A stretch of DNA of 64,000 bases, from positions 1 through 64,000 of the forward strand of contig JAKCPI010002627.1 in NCBI GenBank assembly GCA_023213315.1. Reading direction: 5' to 3'. Of this stretch, positions 22,604 through 33,200 are shown piece by piece. Numbering within the stretch: position 1 is the first letter of the stretch; the number at the start of each line of letters is the position of its first letter. Both the position numbers and the translations under genes were made by a program. The DNA comes from Euborellia annulipes (taxonomy: Eukaryota; Arthropoda; Insecta; Dermaptera; Anisolabididae). The notes beneath the pieces are model-generated. The model was not told the origin of the DNA and did no database searches. It worked only from the letters and a program-made list of their open reading frames with translations.

Positions 22604-23207
22604 TATTCACCTAGGTAGAGCCTTGTTTGAAAAAGATGGAATTTTTCAATCAATGCTCAAATACCATGGCGAACAGAATGTTTTGCACCCTAGCCTGTTT
22701 GAAAGACGCCTACTAGTTAGGCAGCCAAATTGACTCACCACTACATATGCACTGTCTGTGTGAATTTACCTGAGTCAGGGTTCTGAGGGTCTTTTATGGC
22801 CAACCCTTTTGAACAATATATAGCGCGCCTTTTATATCAAATGAATTTGATCTCAAATTAATAGAATTTCAACTTTTTTTATTAATTTCATCTTGTTATT
22901 TGGAAAAAATACGTCTTACAACTTAGAGTGTGGCATGTTCAGAAAAGATGGACGATAGATCAAATTTAAATAAAAAAATTTGCGAATTCCTCTTTCTATC
23001 TCGCAATGCAAGAAGCCAGTTCGATGAAATTTAGTAAATAATTCTTACCCTAAAATTGAAGATCTATTTCAAATTTTGGAATAAATACTTCAACCAGAAA
23101 TAGTACTTTACCTAAGATTATAAAAGTTTTAAAAATATTTTATGTAAAGAAAGTGAGAAAGAAATTAATTAATTTTAAACTGGTAACCGTTAATTGAAAC
23201 ATTATGC
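22604..23207. other. Spacer, nothing recognised
   Basis: Non-repetitive within the window apart from a family H-like scrap near 23110. No gene-like open frame. Confidence 0.45.
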
Positions 23208-23424
23208 TTTAATAGGAGAATTAAATTCACAAGATTTTTCTGTTTCAATAATATATTAATTTGATATTAACACTTTATACGTATTTCGACACCATATGTG
23301 TCATCTTCAGTATGTAATTCGCTTCTGAAGATGACACATATGGTGTCGAAATACGTATAAAGTGTTAATATCAAATTAATATATTATTGAAACAGAAAAC
23401 CTTGTGAATTTAATTCTCCTATGA
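23208..23424. repeat. Palindromic element with hammerhead-like motif in each arm
   Basis: 23212-23310 and 23324-23424 are inverse complements separated by about 13 bases. On the plus strand, 23325-23355 reads CTGAAGAT-GACAC-loop-GTGTC-GAAAT. The left arm gives the same on the minus strand. The helix of five pairs is perfect. Confidence 0.72.
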
Positions 23425-23444
23425 AAGAAATGCTCTAAATTTTT

Positions 23445-24096
23445 ACTTTCTCTTACCTATGTATATATGTATATATATATGAGAGAAAGTATTGGTTTCA
23501 TGTCAAAAATTCGATGTCGAGATTTTGATGGATCTTCACGTTTTGAGGTCCCCTGAATCCAAAAAAGTGGTTTTCGCGACATGGTCTGTCTGTGGGTGGG
23601 TGGGTGTGTGTTCACTTTTAAGCATGAAGGAATTGAGCTACGAGGTTGAAATTTTATATTTAAGTTAAACACCCCCCGGGACCGGAAAAATAAGCTTTTA
23701 ATCAAAATCGGCCAAAGAGTACTAGTACTTTACTGATGTACTTTTTCAGTTTTTTTCGATTTTCTCAAAATTTGCTCCAACGATTTTTTTTTAAATTCAA
23801 AAATCAATTATTTTTTAGATTCTCTATAAAATGTATATTCTCATTTTGTGATTGAAATCTTCTGAAGACCACTTTACTCTTGTACTCCATAGAAAAGATA
23901 GGAGAAATGGTTGCATGGTAACAAAATATAAATATTTTGTCATACTTATAAATTTTACATCTTGAATTCAATTGTACCCTACTGTCGGGAACTAAATACA
24001 TGTCGACACAAAAAATCTGGTGTGACAAGCACAGTACACAACTTTCGATTACCGAAGGTAAGAGAAAGTTGTGTGCTGTGCGCCAGTCACACCAGA
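23445..24096 (-). repeat. Family H, full-length copy
   Basis: ACTTTCTCTTACCTATG start, short GGGTGGGTGTGTG tract (23593-23610), hairpin at 24015-24096. The palindrome in the body is damaged by one lost base (GGTTGCATGGTAAC). Confidence 0.92.
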
Positions 24097-24389
24097 TTTT
24101 TTACTTTTTAATTTCTTTAACTTTTTTCTAAAGTAAATTTTAGAAATCCCACAGTGCATTGGACCCATAAATAAAATAAAACATTTTTATTTTTGAGTCT
24201 AGCATAAAAAATAATATCGCCTGCTTGTTAATCATGATGGCAAAAGTCCGCAAATTCAATTTTTGAGTTAAGCCTACGAAACGTTGTTAAAACGTCTTCT
24301 CTTATGAGAGCCAAAGTGACGAAAATATATTTCTATTCTTTGCTATTGATTCTGGCCTATTCATTTGAGATGGAAAGTTTGCGAGATAT
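24097..24389. other. Short spacer before CCCAG-ended element
   Basis: No gene or repeat was recognised in this stretch. Confidence 0.4.
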
Positions 24390-25355
24390 CCCAGCTAGCA
24401 GAACCTCGTCAAAATGACGTCCGAAATTGGTCATAACTGGTCAAAAGACGTCAAATGACTAATTAAAACCTAAAATAAAACGTCTTTTTTGTGACGTCTT
24501 TAAAACGTGCAAAATATCACATTATAAAGACGTACCGATCAGGTACCGATCACGACACTTATTATTACTTTCTCTTACTTCCATATTTTTATTTTAATAC
24601 GCATGCGCACACATTTCGCGCATGCACATGCATTTCCGCATGCGCAACTGTTAGCACACTCAAAGGATCGTACCGGTTCAGTTAGTGACAGTCTATTATC
24701 TATGGTGGCAGTTAATGAAGTCATGTCTTTTATTGCTGTTGAATTTATAACTAATGATGATCCTGTAATGGCTATAGTCTGTAACATTGTCTTTTATATA
24801 ATAGTGTATAGAAAATCGCGTTTTTACAAAAGTATTAAAATAAAATATCGATATAGGTACTAATTAAAATTAAAAATTGAATAATTAAATCTCTCAATTA
24901 TTATTTTATAATTAGTCATATATATATTAAATTTCAACTTTTCTATTTTTGTCATTTATATGGATAGAGAAGAGATGTATTTATTTGCTAAAATAATGTG
25001 TTTTATAATTATATTATTAATACAATTTAATTTTATATGCGAGTTTGTTTCTCATTTTATTTATCCATCAGATTATAAAAAGGTCAAAAAAAGTCACGGA
25101 ATCACGTTTTTTTGACGTTTCAAAACGTCGTCATCGGTCTGTGACATTAGTCCGTGATTTTTAGGTCATTTTGACGTCAAAAAATTGGTCAAAAAAAAGT
25201 CACGGAATCACGTTTTTTTGACGTTTCAAAATGTCGTCATCGGTCTGTGACATTAGTCCGTGATTTTTAGGTCATTTTGTCGTCAAACATAACGTCATTT
25301 CTGGTCATCTCTGACCAGTTTCCGACGTCATTTTGACGGGTCTCTGCTAGCTGGG
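24390..25355. mobile_element. CCCAG-ended DNA transposon with GACGTC-rich arms
   Basis: The ends CCCAGCTAGCAGAACCTCGT and GACGGGTCTCTGCTAGCTGGG are inverted, flanked by AT (24388-24389, 25356-25357). The arms are dense in AAAACGTC/GACGTTTT and TGACGTCA. The right arm contains a tandem duplication of about 105 bp (25078-25183, 25184-25288). The interior frame at 24603-24863 shows no transposase signature. It shares CCCAG ends and a 2-bp duplication with 8934-10673. Confidence 0.75.
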
Positions 25356-25371
25356 ATGTTTGTGCTTAACA

Positions 25372-25428
25372 AAATTGCACATCCTGGAGTCGAACCAGGA
25401 TCTCCACGCTTTCGCGGCGGGTGGACTA
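25372..25428 (-). pseudogene. tRNA-like 3' half (pseudogene or SINE head)
   Basis: On the minus strand a perfect T-arm is visible (CCTGG-TTCGACT-CCAGG) with a plausible anticodon stem 5' of it. The D-arm and 5' acceptor strand are missing. Not a working tRNA. Confidence 0.5.
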
Positions 25429-25430
25429 CA

Positions 25431-25554
25431 TCTTGAATTCGGCGGAAAGTAAATATATCTCGACACGAAAAATCTGGTGTGACAAGCACAGAACACAACT
25501 TTCGATTACCAAAAATAAGAGCAAGTTGTGTGCTGTGCGCCTAGTCACATCAGA
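25431..25554 (-). repeat. Family H, hairpin end only
   Basis: The hairpin from ATCTGGTGTGACAAGCAC to ...TAGTCACATCAGA is kept, preceded by GAAAGTAAATATATCTCGAC. The rest is lost. Confidence 0.85.
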
Positions 25555-26165
25555 TTTTTTATATAGCTCTATTTCACTTATTGTTAAAGGTTATTGAGAA
25601 AGTTAATGTTTAAGTGTAGTAGAGTGAAAGCTATTATTATTAGAAATAAAAAGCCTTATTTAAATTAAATTCTAGAGGGTGAAACGAAATTTTATTATCC
25701 AATCTTGCAAGAGGGTTAAATTTTATGCCTGTTTATATGGGATTAAATTTTCTATTCACTTGCTTATTTTGATTCATTTAGCTGAGTAATCGCCCCCCCC
25801 TCCCCCTCACCAACGCCGCCACTTATCCTTTCCCTTACCTTAAAATTATTGACATTCTTAATATTGATAAGCTTGAAATAATAGTATGACAGACGCTGAT
25901 AAATAAAGTCCGGACTCCTATGCAATATTCACTTTACTGTTCGCACCAACAATATGTCAGGAGTTGCCAAGAGCCCCTTTAAGTTCGAAGCAAACATAAC
26001 ATTTGTCCTGACGATGACCGAAACGTCGACAATTGTTTTAAAAAAGAAAAAAAATAATATATTTTCTTTAATTACTTTCGGCTGTCTTGTTCTCCTCATT
26101 GTTTATTATTCGTTCAGCCATTACTCCTGGAAATTAAGTTAATTTTCGAGAAATATTACTTTTTT
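25555..26165 (+). other. Spacer with a hammerhead-like motif
   Basis: 26008-26027 reads CTGACGATGACCGAAACGTC: the CUGANGA and GAAAC boxes with almost no helix between. The 62-codon frame over it is probably fortuitous. A C-rich tract is at 25791-25808. Confidence 0.45.
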
Positions 26166-26169
26166 TTTT

Positions 26170-26722
26170 ACTTTCTCTTACCTCTATATATGTTAATATA
26201 TAGAGAAAGAAAATATTGGATTCATGTCAAAAATTCGATGTCAAGATTTTGATGGATATACACGTTTTGAGGTCCCCTGAATCCAAAAAAGTGGTTTTCG
26301 AGACATGGCCGGTCTGTCTGTCTGTGTGTCTGTGAACAAAATGTCTCAAGAACGAAAAGAGCTAGGAGGTTGAAATTTTATATTTATGTTAGGCACTCCC
26401 ATGGGACGTGACACGAAACCTTTGAACAAAATCGACCAAAAAATACTAGTACTTTACTGATATAGTTTTTTTTCGATTTTCTCAAATTTCGTTTTAACGA
26501 TTTTGATTAAAAATCAAAAATCAATTATTTTTTAGATGCTCTTTAAAATGTATATTCTCATTTTGCACTTGAAATCTTTTGAAGCACACTTTACCTTGTA
26601 TTTCATAGGAAAGATAGGGAGAAATGGTTGCCATGGTAACAAAATAAATTTTACCATGTTTTAATAAAAAATCAGTGGAAACTAAATATATGTTGACACA
26701 AAGTGCGACCAGTCACACCAGA
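26170..26722 (-). repeat. Family H copy with collapsed hairpin
   Basis: Right end and body are intact (ACTTTCTCTTACCTC at 26170; palindrome GTTGCCATGGTAAC at 26627-26640). The hairpin is reduced to GTGCGACCAGTCACACCAGA, with the other arm deleted. Confidence 0.88.
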
Positions 26723-27554
26723 TTTTTTTCTATTTAAAATAAAAATACGAATTAATTTGTAAATTAAAAAAAAAAAAAATTGTTAAAAAATATCGTTAAG
26801 TTTTCTCTTTTTTATAAAGAGCACAAATTTTATTGGAATAAAAAAAACCTCAAGCGCTAAATAGACACAAAACATTCGAATGAATGATGTTATGTTTTCA
26901 TTATTATTATTTAGATCTGAATGAGGAGGGCAAAATATTTTAATGACGATTATCCACGGGGGGGGGGGGTTGGGTGATTTATTATATTGGTAAACCTGAA
27001 TGTGTTTTCAAACCCCATTTCATTTTTGTTTTCTTCTAAGAGTCGCCAACCAACCAAAAAAAAGTTGCCCCTTTAAGAGAGAGAGCTAGTTTGTTTGTCA
27101 CGCTCCCTTTTCTTAAGGGAGACAGAGGTGTTTTAATTATGCGTTCTTTTGATTTGCATTTGCACATATGGAGACCAGCCAGGTGGCTGGCTAAAGATCC
27201 GCCACTTCACAAGGAACTCATCAAATGCATCAGCAAGTGTTCCTTCCTCTGGCTCTCTCTTCCTTCTCATTGATACTTGAAAATCTGTTCCCCTCCCCTC
27301 CCCTTTTTATTATTGAGATTTGTCAAGTGGTTAGTGGGGGGGGGGGGGGAGAAGACACCCTCTCTCCAAATCGATTGAAAATTATTCGAGCAAAAAACAT
27401 GTTAGAGAATTTTTTGTTTACAGTCAAGTGGCTCATATGGCGTATCCGAGAGTTGAAACTCGCAATCTCTAGCCTCGAATCCCCGAATGCCATATGGCAA
27501 AACAAAGAAATTTAATCTATCCACTTATCACTCACTGAATACAATAATAGTATA
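26723..27554. other. Spacer, no gene confirmed
   Basis: G-runs at 26958-26970 and 27339-27351. Open frames of 60-96 codons (27091-27515) overlap one another and show no domain. 27430-27500 contains a palindromic GCCATATGGC and a degenerate tRNA-like stretch. Confidence 0.4.
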
Positions 27555-27670
27555 AATTCTTAATCAGGAAACAGAAGGAACTTTGCAGCCAGGAGATTAA
27601 ATTTTATTTTTACTTGCCGACGTTTCAGTCGTCTGTCACGACCTTCAACATTGAATCCAAGACCCCAAAC
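27555..27670 (-). repeat. Retroelement fragment with hammerhead-like motif
   Basis: The minus strand at 27649-27619 reads GTTGAAG-GTCGT-loop-ACGAC-TGAAACGTC, followed by TTTAATCTCCTGGCTGCAAAG. This is the same order as in 41410-41500, so both belong to one family. The first box is altered (TTGAAG). Confidence 0.65.
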
Positions 27671-27714
27671 AAGTAAATAAATGATAATTCATATACATAT
27701 AATAATTAAAAAAA

Positions 27715-28187
27715 TCTGGTGTGACTGGCGCACAGCACACAACTTTCTCTTACCCTTCGGTAAGAGAAAGTTGCGCACCGTGCTGGTCACACCAGATTTT
27801 TTGTGTCGAGATATATTTAGTTTCCGATAGCACCTTAGTTTCAAACTTGCATTTTAAATGTTGACTGCTTCAAATAAACTATGGTTATTTTTCAAAATTT
27901 TAATCTCATATTTGGACATTTTATACACAATATAGAATCGTAAATAAATACAAAATTTCATAAGAATTGGAAAAAAAAATTTTAAATGCCTAAAAAGTTC
28001 TAAAGGGGACCCCCTTTTGAATCGAAATTAACATACAAATCCCTATAGGAAATTAACATTGTTCCTATGCGAAGATAAGGTGGAAAGGGAATTTAAAAAG
28101 AGTAGAGAGAGACGATAATGTTTGCAAGTGGGGGAGAGAGACATATATGTTTTCTTTGAAACAATTAAAGACACAAATAAATTAAAA
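27715..28187 (+). repeat. Family H (long subfamily), first 473 bp; left direct repeat of the LINE
   Basis: Begins with the long-subfamily hairpin (27715-27802), whose tip stem is a perfect CTTTCTCTTACC/GGTAAGAGAAAG with a C-TTCG-G loop. It continues to ACACAAATAAATTAAAAA, where the LINE starts. It is nearly identical to 34289-34774, differing mainly in a GA tract, and more diverged from the third copy at 62335. Confidence 0.9.
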
Positions 28188-28410
28188 AAAAAAAAATGGG
28201 GGACTTCCAACTGGCAGTGAATTGAGGACAGAAAAAACTTTTTGCGCTCTGTATTTAAGTAAAATATTTCAAGCAAGTGAGTGAAAAATTTGGTGTTTCA
28301 GTGACATTATAAGGTAATAAATAAAAACTGAACTTATTAAATATATTCTTAAGAAAAGGAGGAGGAAAAAACTTCTCCAAAAGGCGTTTTAAAAAAATAT
28401 AACCTCCCTT

Positions 28411-29640
28411 ATGGGAGATCCGCATGAAGGGAACGAGCCAATGGCTCAGGAAGGGGCGGACGATAGGGCTCTTTCTGAAACCATCAGGAGTTCGCTAAAT
28501 ACACTTTACCAGGTAACAAATGAACAAATTAATTTAAATCAATTAGAAGCAGCAACTAAAAAGAGAAAAAATTATGAAAATGAAAATAAAAACAACAATA
28601 CATGTAAACAAACAATTTGCTCTTCCGTTACACTAGAAACAAATGACACATCATATTTAGTTAATAATACAATTGCTTCCTCATCCAATTCTTCTTCTGC
28701 CCCGGTTGATAATAATTTGCCGTCTCTGATGGAGGCAAATCCATTTTATATAAGATGCAAAACAAATCGATATTCGTCATTCGATAATGGTCCGTTTTGT
28801 CTTTACACTGAAACAAATAACAATTCTAAATTACATTCAATGCACATAGGGAAAATTCTTAGGAATAATAGTTTTAATATTTATAAAAATATTGCCGCAA
28901 TTAAAAGCATAGGGAGAAATAGAGTGAAAATTTTGATTAATGCGAACTACAGTGAAGTAAATAGTCTAATCGAGCAGGAATTCTGGGCCTCTCATAACTT
29001 AGTGTGTTTTATTCCTTCTTTCTATCTGTATAAACAAGGCGTAATTCGAGATGTAGACACTTCCCTCACAGAAAATGAAATAGTAAATTATGCTTATTCA
29101 GATATCACATTAGTCCAGGCCAAGAGAATATACAAAATCAAAGAATTCGAAAATAAAACAAAAGCAAAAATACCCACACCAGTAGTTATAATATCCTTTC
29201 GAGGGCAACACCTACCAACTGATATAAAGCTCCTAGGAGTTAAATGTAATGTAGAACCTTATATAGAAAAAGTTATCCAGTGCTATGTGTGCTTACGCTA
29301 CGGTCACACGAGCCGTGTATGCAAAAATAAACAGAGATGCGAAGGCTGCGGTTCCATAAATCATGATAGAAACAATTGCCAAAACGAAATCAAATGCATT
29401 TTTTGTCAGGGTCCCCATAGAGCTACAGACACAAAAAACTGCCCAGAATACAGTAGACAAAAAGCAATTAAAGAAATAATGGCGGATAAAAATATCACCT
29501 TCCCGGAAGCGACAGAACTTCATAAAGGTAAATTTCCAAATCACTATGCAAACGCAGCAAAGAGCAATATCAGATCACAACAACCTCATGCCCTCCCACC
29601 CTCATCTACCGTCCCTATCGCAGTTCCCACCTTTAAATGA
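28411..29640 (+). CDS. LINE ORF1, nucleic-acid-binding protein with three zinc knuckles
   Basis: 409 codons. It is expected to coat the element RNA in a cytoplasmic ribonucleoprotein and act as chaperone during target-primed reverse transcription (family knowledge). The N-terminal third is low-complexity (N/S/K-rich). Residues about 110-290 form the globular region with the GVIRDVDTSLTENEI stretch, typical of I-type ORF1. Knuckles follow at C291-C294-H299-C304, C310-C313-H318-C323 and C329-C332-H336-C344. A trailing helix (YSRQKAIKEIM) follows. The first ATG after the leader is used. The C-terminus is probably shortened: the next frame continues for 169 codons with ORF1-like composition, so a frameshift near 29546-29640 is likely. 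Confidence 0.9.
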   Translation: MGDPHEGNEPMAQEGADDRALSETIRSSLNTLYQVTNEQINLNQLEAATKKRKNYENENKNNNTCKQTICSSVTLETNDTSYLVNNTIASSSNSSSAPVDNNLPSLMEANPFYIRCKTNRYSSFDNGPFCLYTETNNNSKLHSMHIGKILRNNSFNIYKNIAAIKSIGRNRVKILINANYSEVNSLIEQEFWASHNLVCFIPSFYLYKQGVIRDVDTSLTENEIVNYAYSDITLVQAKRIYKIKEFENKTKAKIPTPVVIISFRGQHLPTDIKLLGVKCNVEPYIEKVIQCYVCLRYGHTSRVCKNKQRCEGCGSINHDRNNCQNEIKCIFCQGPHRATDTKNCPEYSRQKAIKEIMADKNITFPEATELHKGKFPNHYANAAKSNIRSQQPHALPPSSTVPIAVPTFK

Positions 29641-30055
29641 ACGCTACTCCTCGCAAATGGAACAAAATAAATCTTACATTCCAGGCCAAAATGAATATAA
29701 CCATACGCAGAGGGTTAAAATACATAGTGAACCGAGGCCAAATAGGGTTCCCACTAGAAACAACAGAGATGTCTTTCTACCCGATCATACATCGAATAAC
29801 CTGAACTTACCTCTGTCACCTATCACTAATAGTCAAATCTATAGAAACAACCTAAAACAGAACCTAATAGAACTAGTAATGAGCAACTTGAATAAAATAA
29901 TTTCGTCAGAATATCCATCTTACACTAACGAGCATCTTACCCCCACAATTCAACCTTTGGTTTCAAAAGCCGTTAATGAATCTTTCTTAACACTATTTGC
30001 CAGCACAGATAATTCAGAAAATATTGCAGATAACTCCGAGACAGAGTCGCTATAA
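29546..30055 (+). pseudogene. Out-of-frame C-terminal part of LINE ORF1
   Basis: An open frame, +1 relative to ORF1 and overlapping its last 95 bases, with a proline/asparagine-rich start (LPSLSQFPPLNE) and a helical end (NLKQNLIELVMSNLNKII). Related ORF1 proteins often carry such a P-rich tail after the knuckles. I infer a single-base indel or a frameshift site. It could also be a chance ORF, but 169 codons is long for this A+T-rich DNA. Confidence 0.6.
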
Positions 30056-30292
30056 AATGTTTAGGTACTTATGTAGTTCTTTTCAGTATCTCAGATTCCT
30101 TCTCTTAATCGTGCCGTTTGTTTGAATAATCATATTACTTGTATTAATATTTAAATTTTGAATAGTCTTAATTTATATTTATATACTTTTGTAGCCTTTA
30201 GATTTATATAAACGTTTAATTTTATAATCTTTTACTTTGGTGACCTTATTCTATTTGATAGAAATATATCTGCTTAGAAGATAATTCTTACT
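30056..30292 (+). other. LINE inter-ORF region
   Basis: About 240 bases of A+T-rich sequence between the two ORFs with no frame of its own. No known internal initiation signal could be recognised. Confidence 0.5.
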
Positions 30293-33200
30293 ATGTCGAA
30301 CTTGCTAGATGTATTTTTAGTTCTTTCTATCCCGACTATCTCCCACTCCAAAATCCCTATAATCCGAAAAATGAACATCGTAAACATACTGCAATGGAAC
30401 ACAAGATCCATCAATAGTAACAAAGGTAGCCTTGAAATAGCACTAAAAGAACTAAATATATCAATAGCTGCAATAGCTGAGTCCTGGCTAAAACCGTTGC
30501 ATAACTTTAAAATCGCAGGGTACAATGCCGTAAGGTCAGACAGACAGGATGGGAAAGGCGGTTCAATCATCTTGATAAAAAACAATATACCCTTCAACAC
30601 CCTCCCTAAATTCGACAACCAATTCATACAAATAGCTGCAATACAAATCACACTGCCAAATATCAACCAGCTCACAGTCCTATCATGCTACTGTTGCCCT
30701 GGGTATCGCATGACCATTGAGGAATGGAAAGCGATCCTAGATACATATCCCCCAAACTATCTCCTCCTTGGAGATTTTAATGCACATTCGCCCGAATGGG
30801 GATGTCACAGCCAAGATAGCCAAGGTGAAGTCCTAAGTTCCTTAGCTGAAGACCTAAACCTGGTAACCCTTAATGATGGCAGTCCGACAAGGCTAACACA
30901 TAACTCAGAGCACCCATCAATAGTAGATATATCCTTTTGTTCAGCTCGCATTACCCCCTATACCACATGGTCAACTCTCGAAGATACACTAGGTTCCGAT
31001 CATTTCCCAATTTTGTTAACAATAGACTTACCTCTCAACCCAAACTATAACTCATGTTTTTTTCCACGATACAAAGTAGAAGAAGCAAACTGGCCCAGGT
31101 ACCAATACATAATTACAGAAAACCTCTCAAACTCACCAATATTTGAGACAATAGAACAAGAATATAATCACTTCATAACAACAATAATCGAAGCAGCTAA
31201 TTTGGCCATCCCACGAACAAAAATAGCTAAAATAAAACACCCTCCCATACCCTGGTGGACCCAAGAATGTAAACAAGCAATAGAGAACAGGAAAGCCGCA
31301 CACAGGCAGTACAAAAATAATCCAATCCTGGACAACTTCTTGGAACTCAAAAAGCAACAAGCTCGGGCTAAAAACACAATCAAACAAGCAAAGCGAAATT
31401 CCTGGATACAATATTGTAGCTCCATAAATAGAAATAGATCATCGGCAGATATCTGGACCAAAATAAAAAGAATACAAGGAGTACATAACACCAACACAAT
31501 TTTCCCTCCTCAGGAAATCCTAGAGCCATTCCTGGATAAACTTGCGCCAGCTTGGACTCCATACGATAGCCCAAACCCTCAAACATACAGCGAAACAGAT
31601 GATATATTAAGTCCACCTTTCTCACTACAAGAATTAGAAAAAGTAACCCAACAAACTGTAAAAAACACAACTCCAGGAATTGATAACATACCTTATCCAA
31701 TGCTAAAATACTTACCACATATAGGACTACTATCTCTCCTAAAAATATATAACAGTATGAGAGATTCAGAATCCATACCCATTTCTTGGAAAACGCAACT
31801 TATAATCCCCATTCTTAAGCCAGGAAAGGACAAGCAAAACGCAAGCTCCTACAGACCCATAGCACTCTCATCTTGCCTATTAAAAATTTATGAAAAATTA
31901 ATTAAACTAAGGCTAGAATATTTTCTCGAAACAACGTACCAACTCCCACTATTATCATTCGGATTCAGAGCCTTCGCATCTACAATGGATAACTTATCTC
32001 TCCTTGTTAGCAATATACAAGAGTCAATACTCACCAGAAAATACACAATAGCAGCCGCAATAGATATAGATGGCGCCTACGACAATGTAGACCTCCATAT
32101 TTTGTTTAACAAGCTCATCACTTTAGGTATAGGCAGTCGCGCAAGCAAGGTCATATTCAATCTCCTCTTTGGCAGACAGATTTACATCAGAACAAATCCG
32201 GTAAAGTCCTCACTCTCGAGAATCCTGTATAGAGGTATCCCACAGGGATCAACTCTGAGCCCACTTCTCTTTGTCTGCTACACATACGACCTTGCTCCAT
32301 CCATAGCTTTCAATACAAAGGTTCTCCAATATGCTGACGACCTCATCGTGTATGCTTCTTCCTGCAATTTAGAAGACTCTTTATCAGATTTAGATATGTC
32401 TATTTTTGCTCTAATAGATTATCTTAACATGAATAGCTTTACCTTATCTCCTTCAAAATGCTCAGCTTGCATCTTTTCAACCCGCAGAATTCCCGCCTGG
32501 CAAAGCGTAGTCCTCGGGGAAACAGAGTTTCCACTTACCAATAAGATAAAGTATCTTGGCCTTACAATAGACTCCAAACTCAACTGGAAAGAACATGTAA
32601 ATATAGTAAAAATCAAATGCCAAAAATACATTAACTTAATGAAAATAATAGGAAATTTTACCTGGGGGGCGGATCCGATGATTATGCTTAACTTCTACAA
32701 GGCCACCATACGAGCATCCCTCGATTATGGTTGCTTTTTATATAGAGCCGCTTCAAAGACAACTCAGCTAGCAATAGACAGAATCCAATACCAAGCAATA
32801 AGAATCGCCATGGGTTATATGCGTTCATCACCCTGCAACGCAATGCTCATAGAATCCAATAATATGCCTTTAGATATTCGCACCCGCCTCTTAGCATCAA
32901 AATTCATTTTGAAACGTCTATCCAGATTTTACCACCCTGTAACCGAAGCTCTCTCTTCTTTAAACAATAGATACAAAGATACAAACAAAACGCAACCTCC
33001 TCTCCTTATAGCATACAACTATATTAATAATCTCGAAATAACAATAGAAAAGGCATCGCTCCCAGCTATGTTCCACATATCTCCCGTACTATTAAACCTT
33101 CAGCACGACATAAGCATTGAAAACCCAACTGATTTCAACTTCGACAGCGTCATATACACGGATGGCTCCAAATCGATAAATAATACAGGTTGCGCATTCT

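Noticed and set aside
25372..25428. Functional tRNA gene on the minus strand
   Set aside because: Only the T-arm and part of the anticodon arm can be formed; there is no D-arm or acceptor pairing.
31133..31718. Minus-strand frames of 92-112 codons inside the LINE
   Set aside because: Antisense shadows of ORF2, which has complete catalytic motifs on the plus strand.
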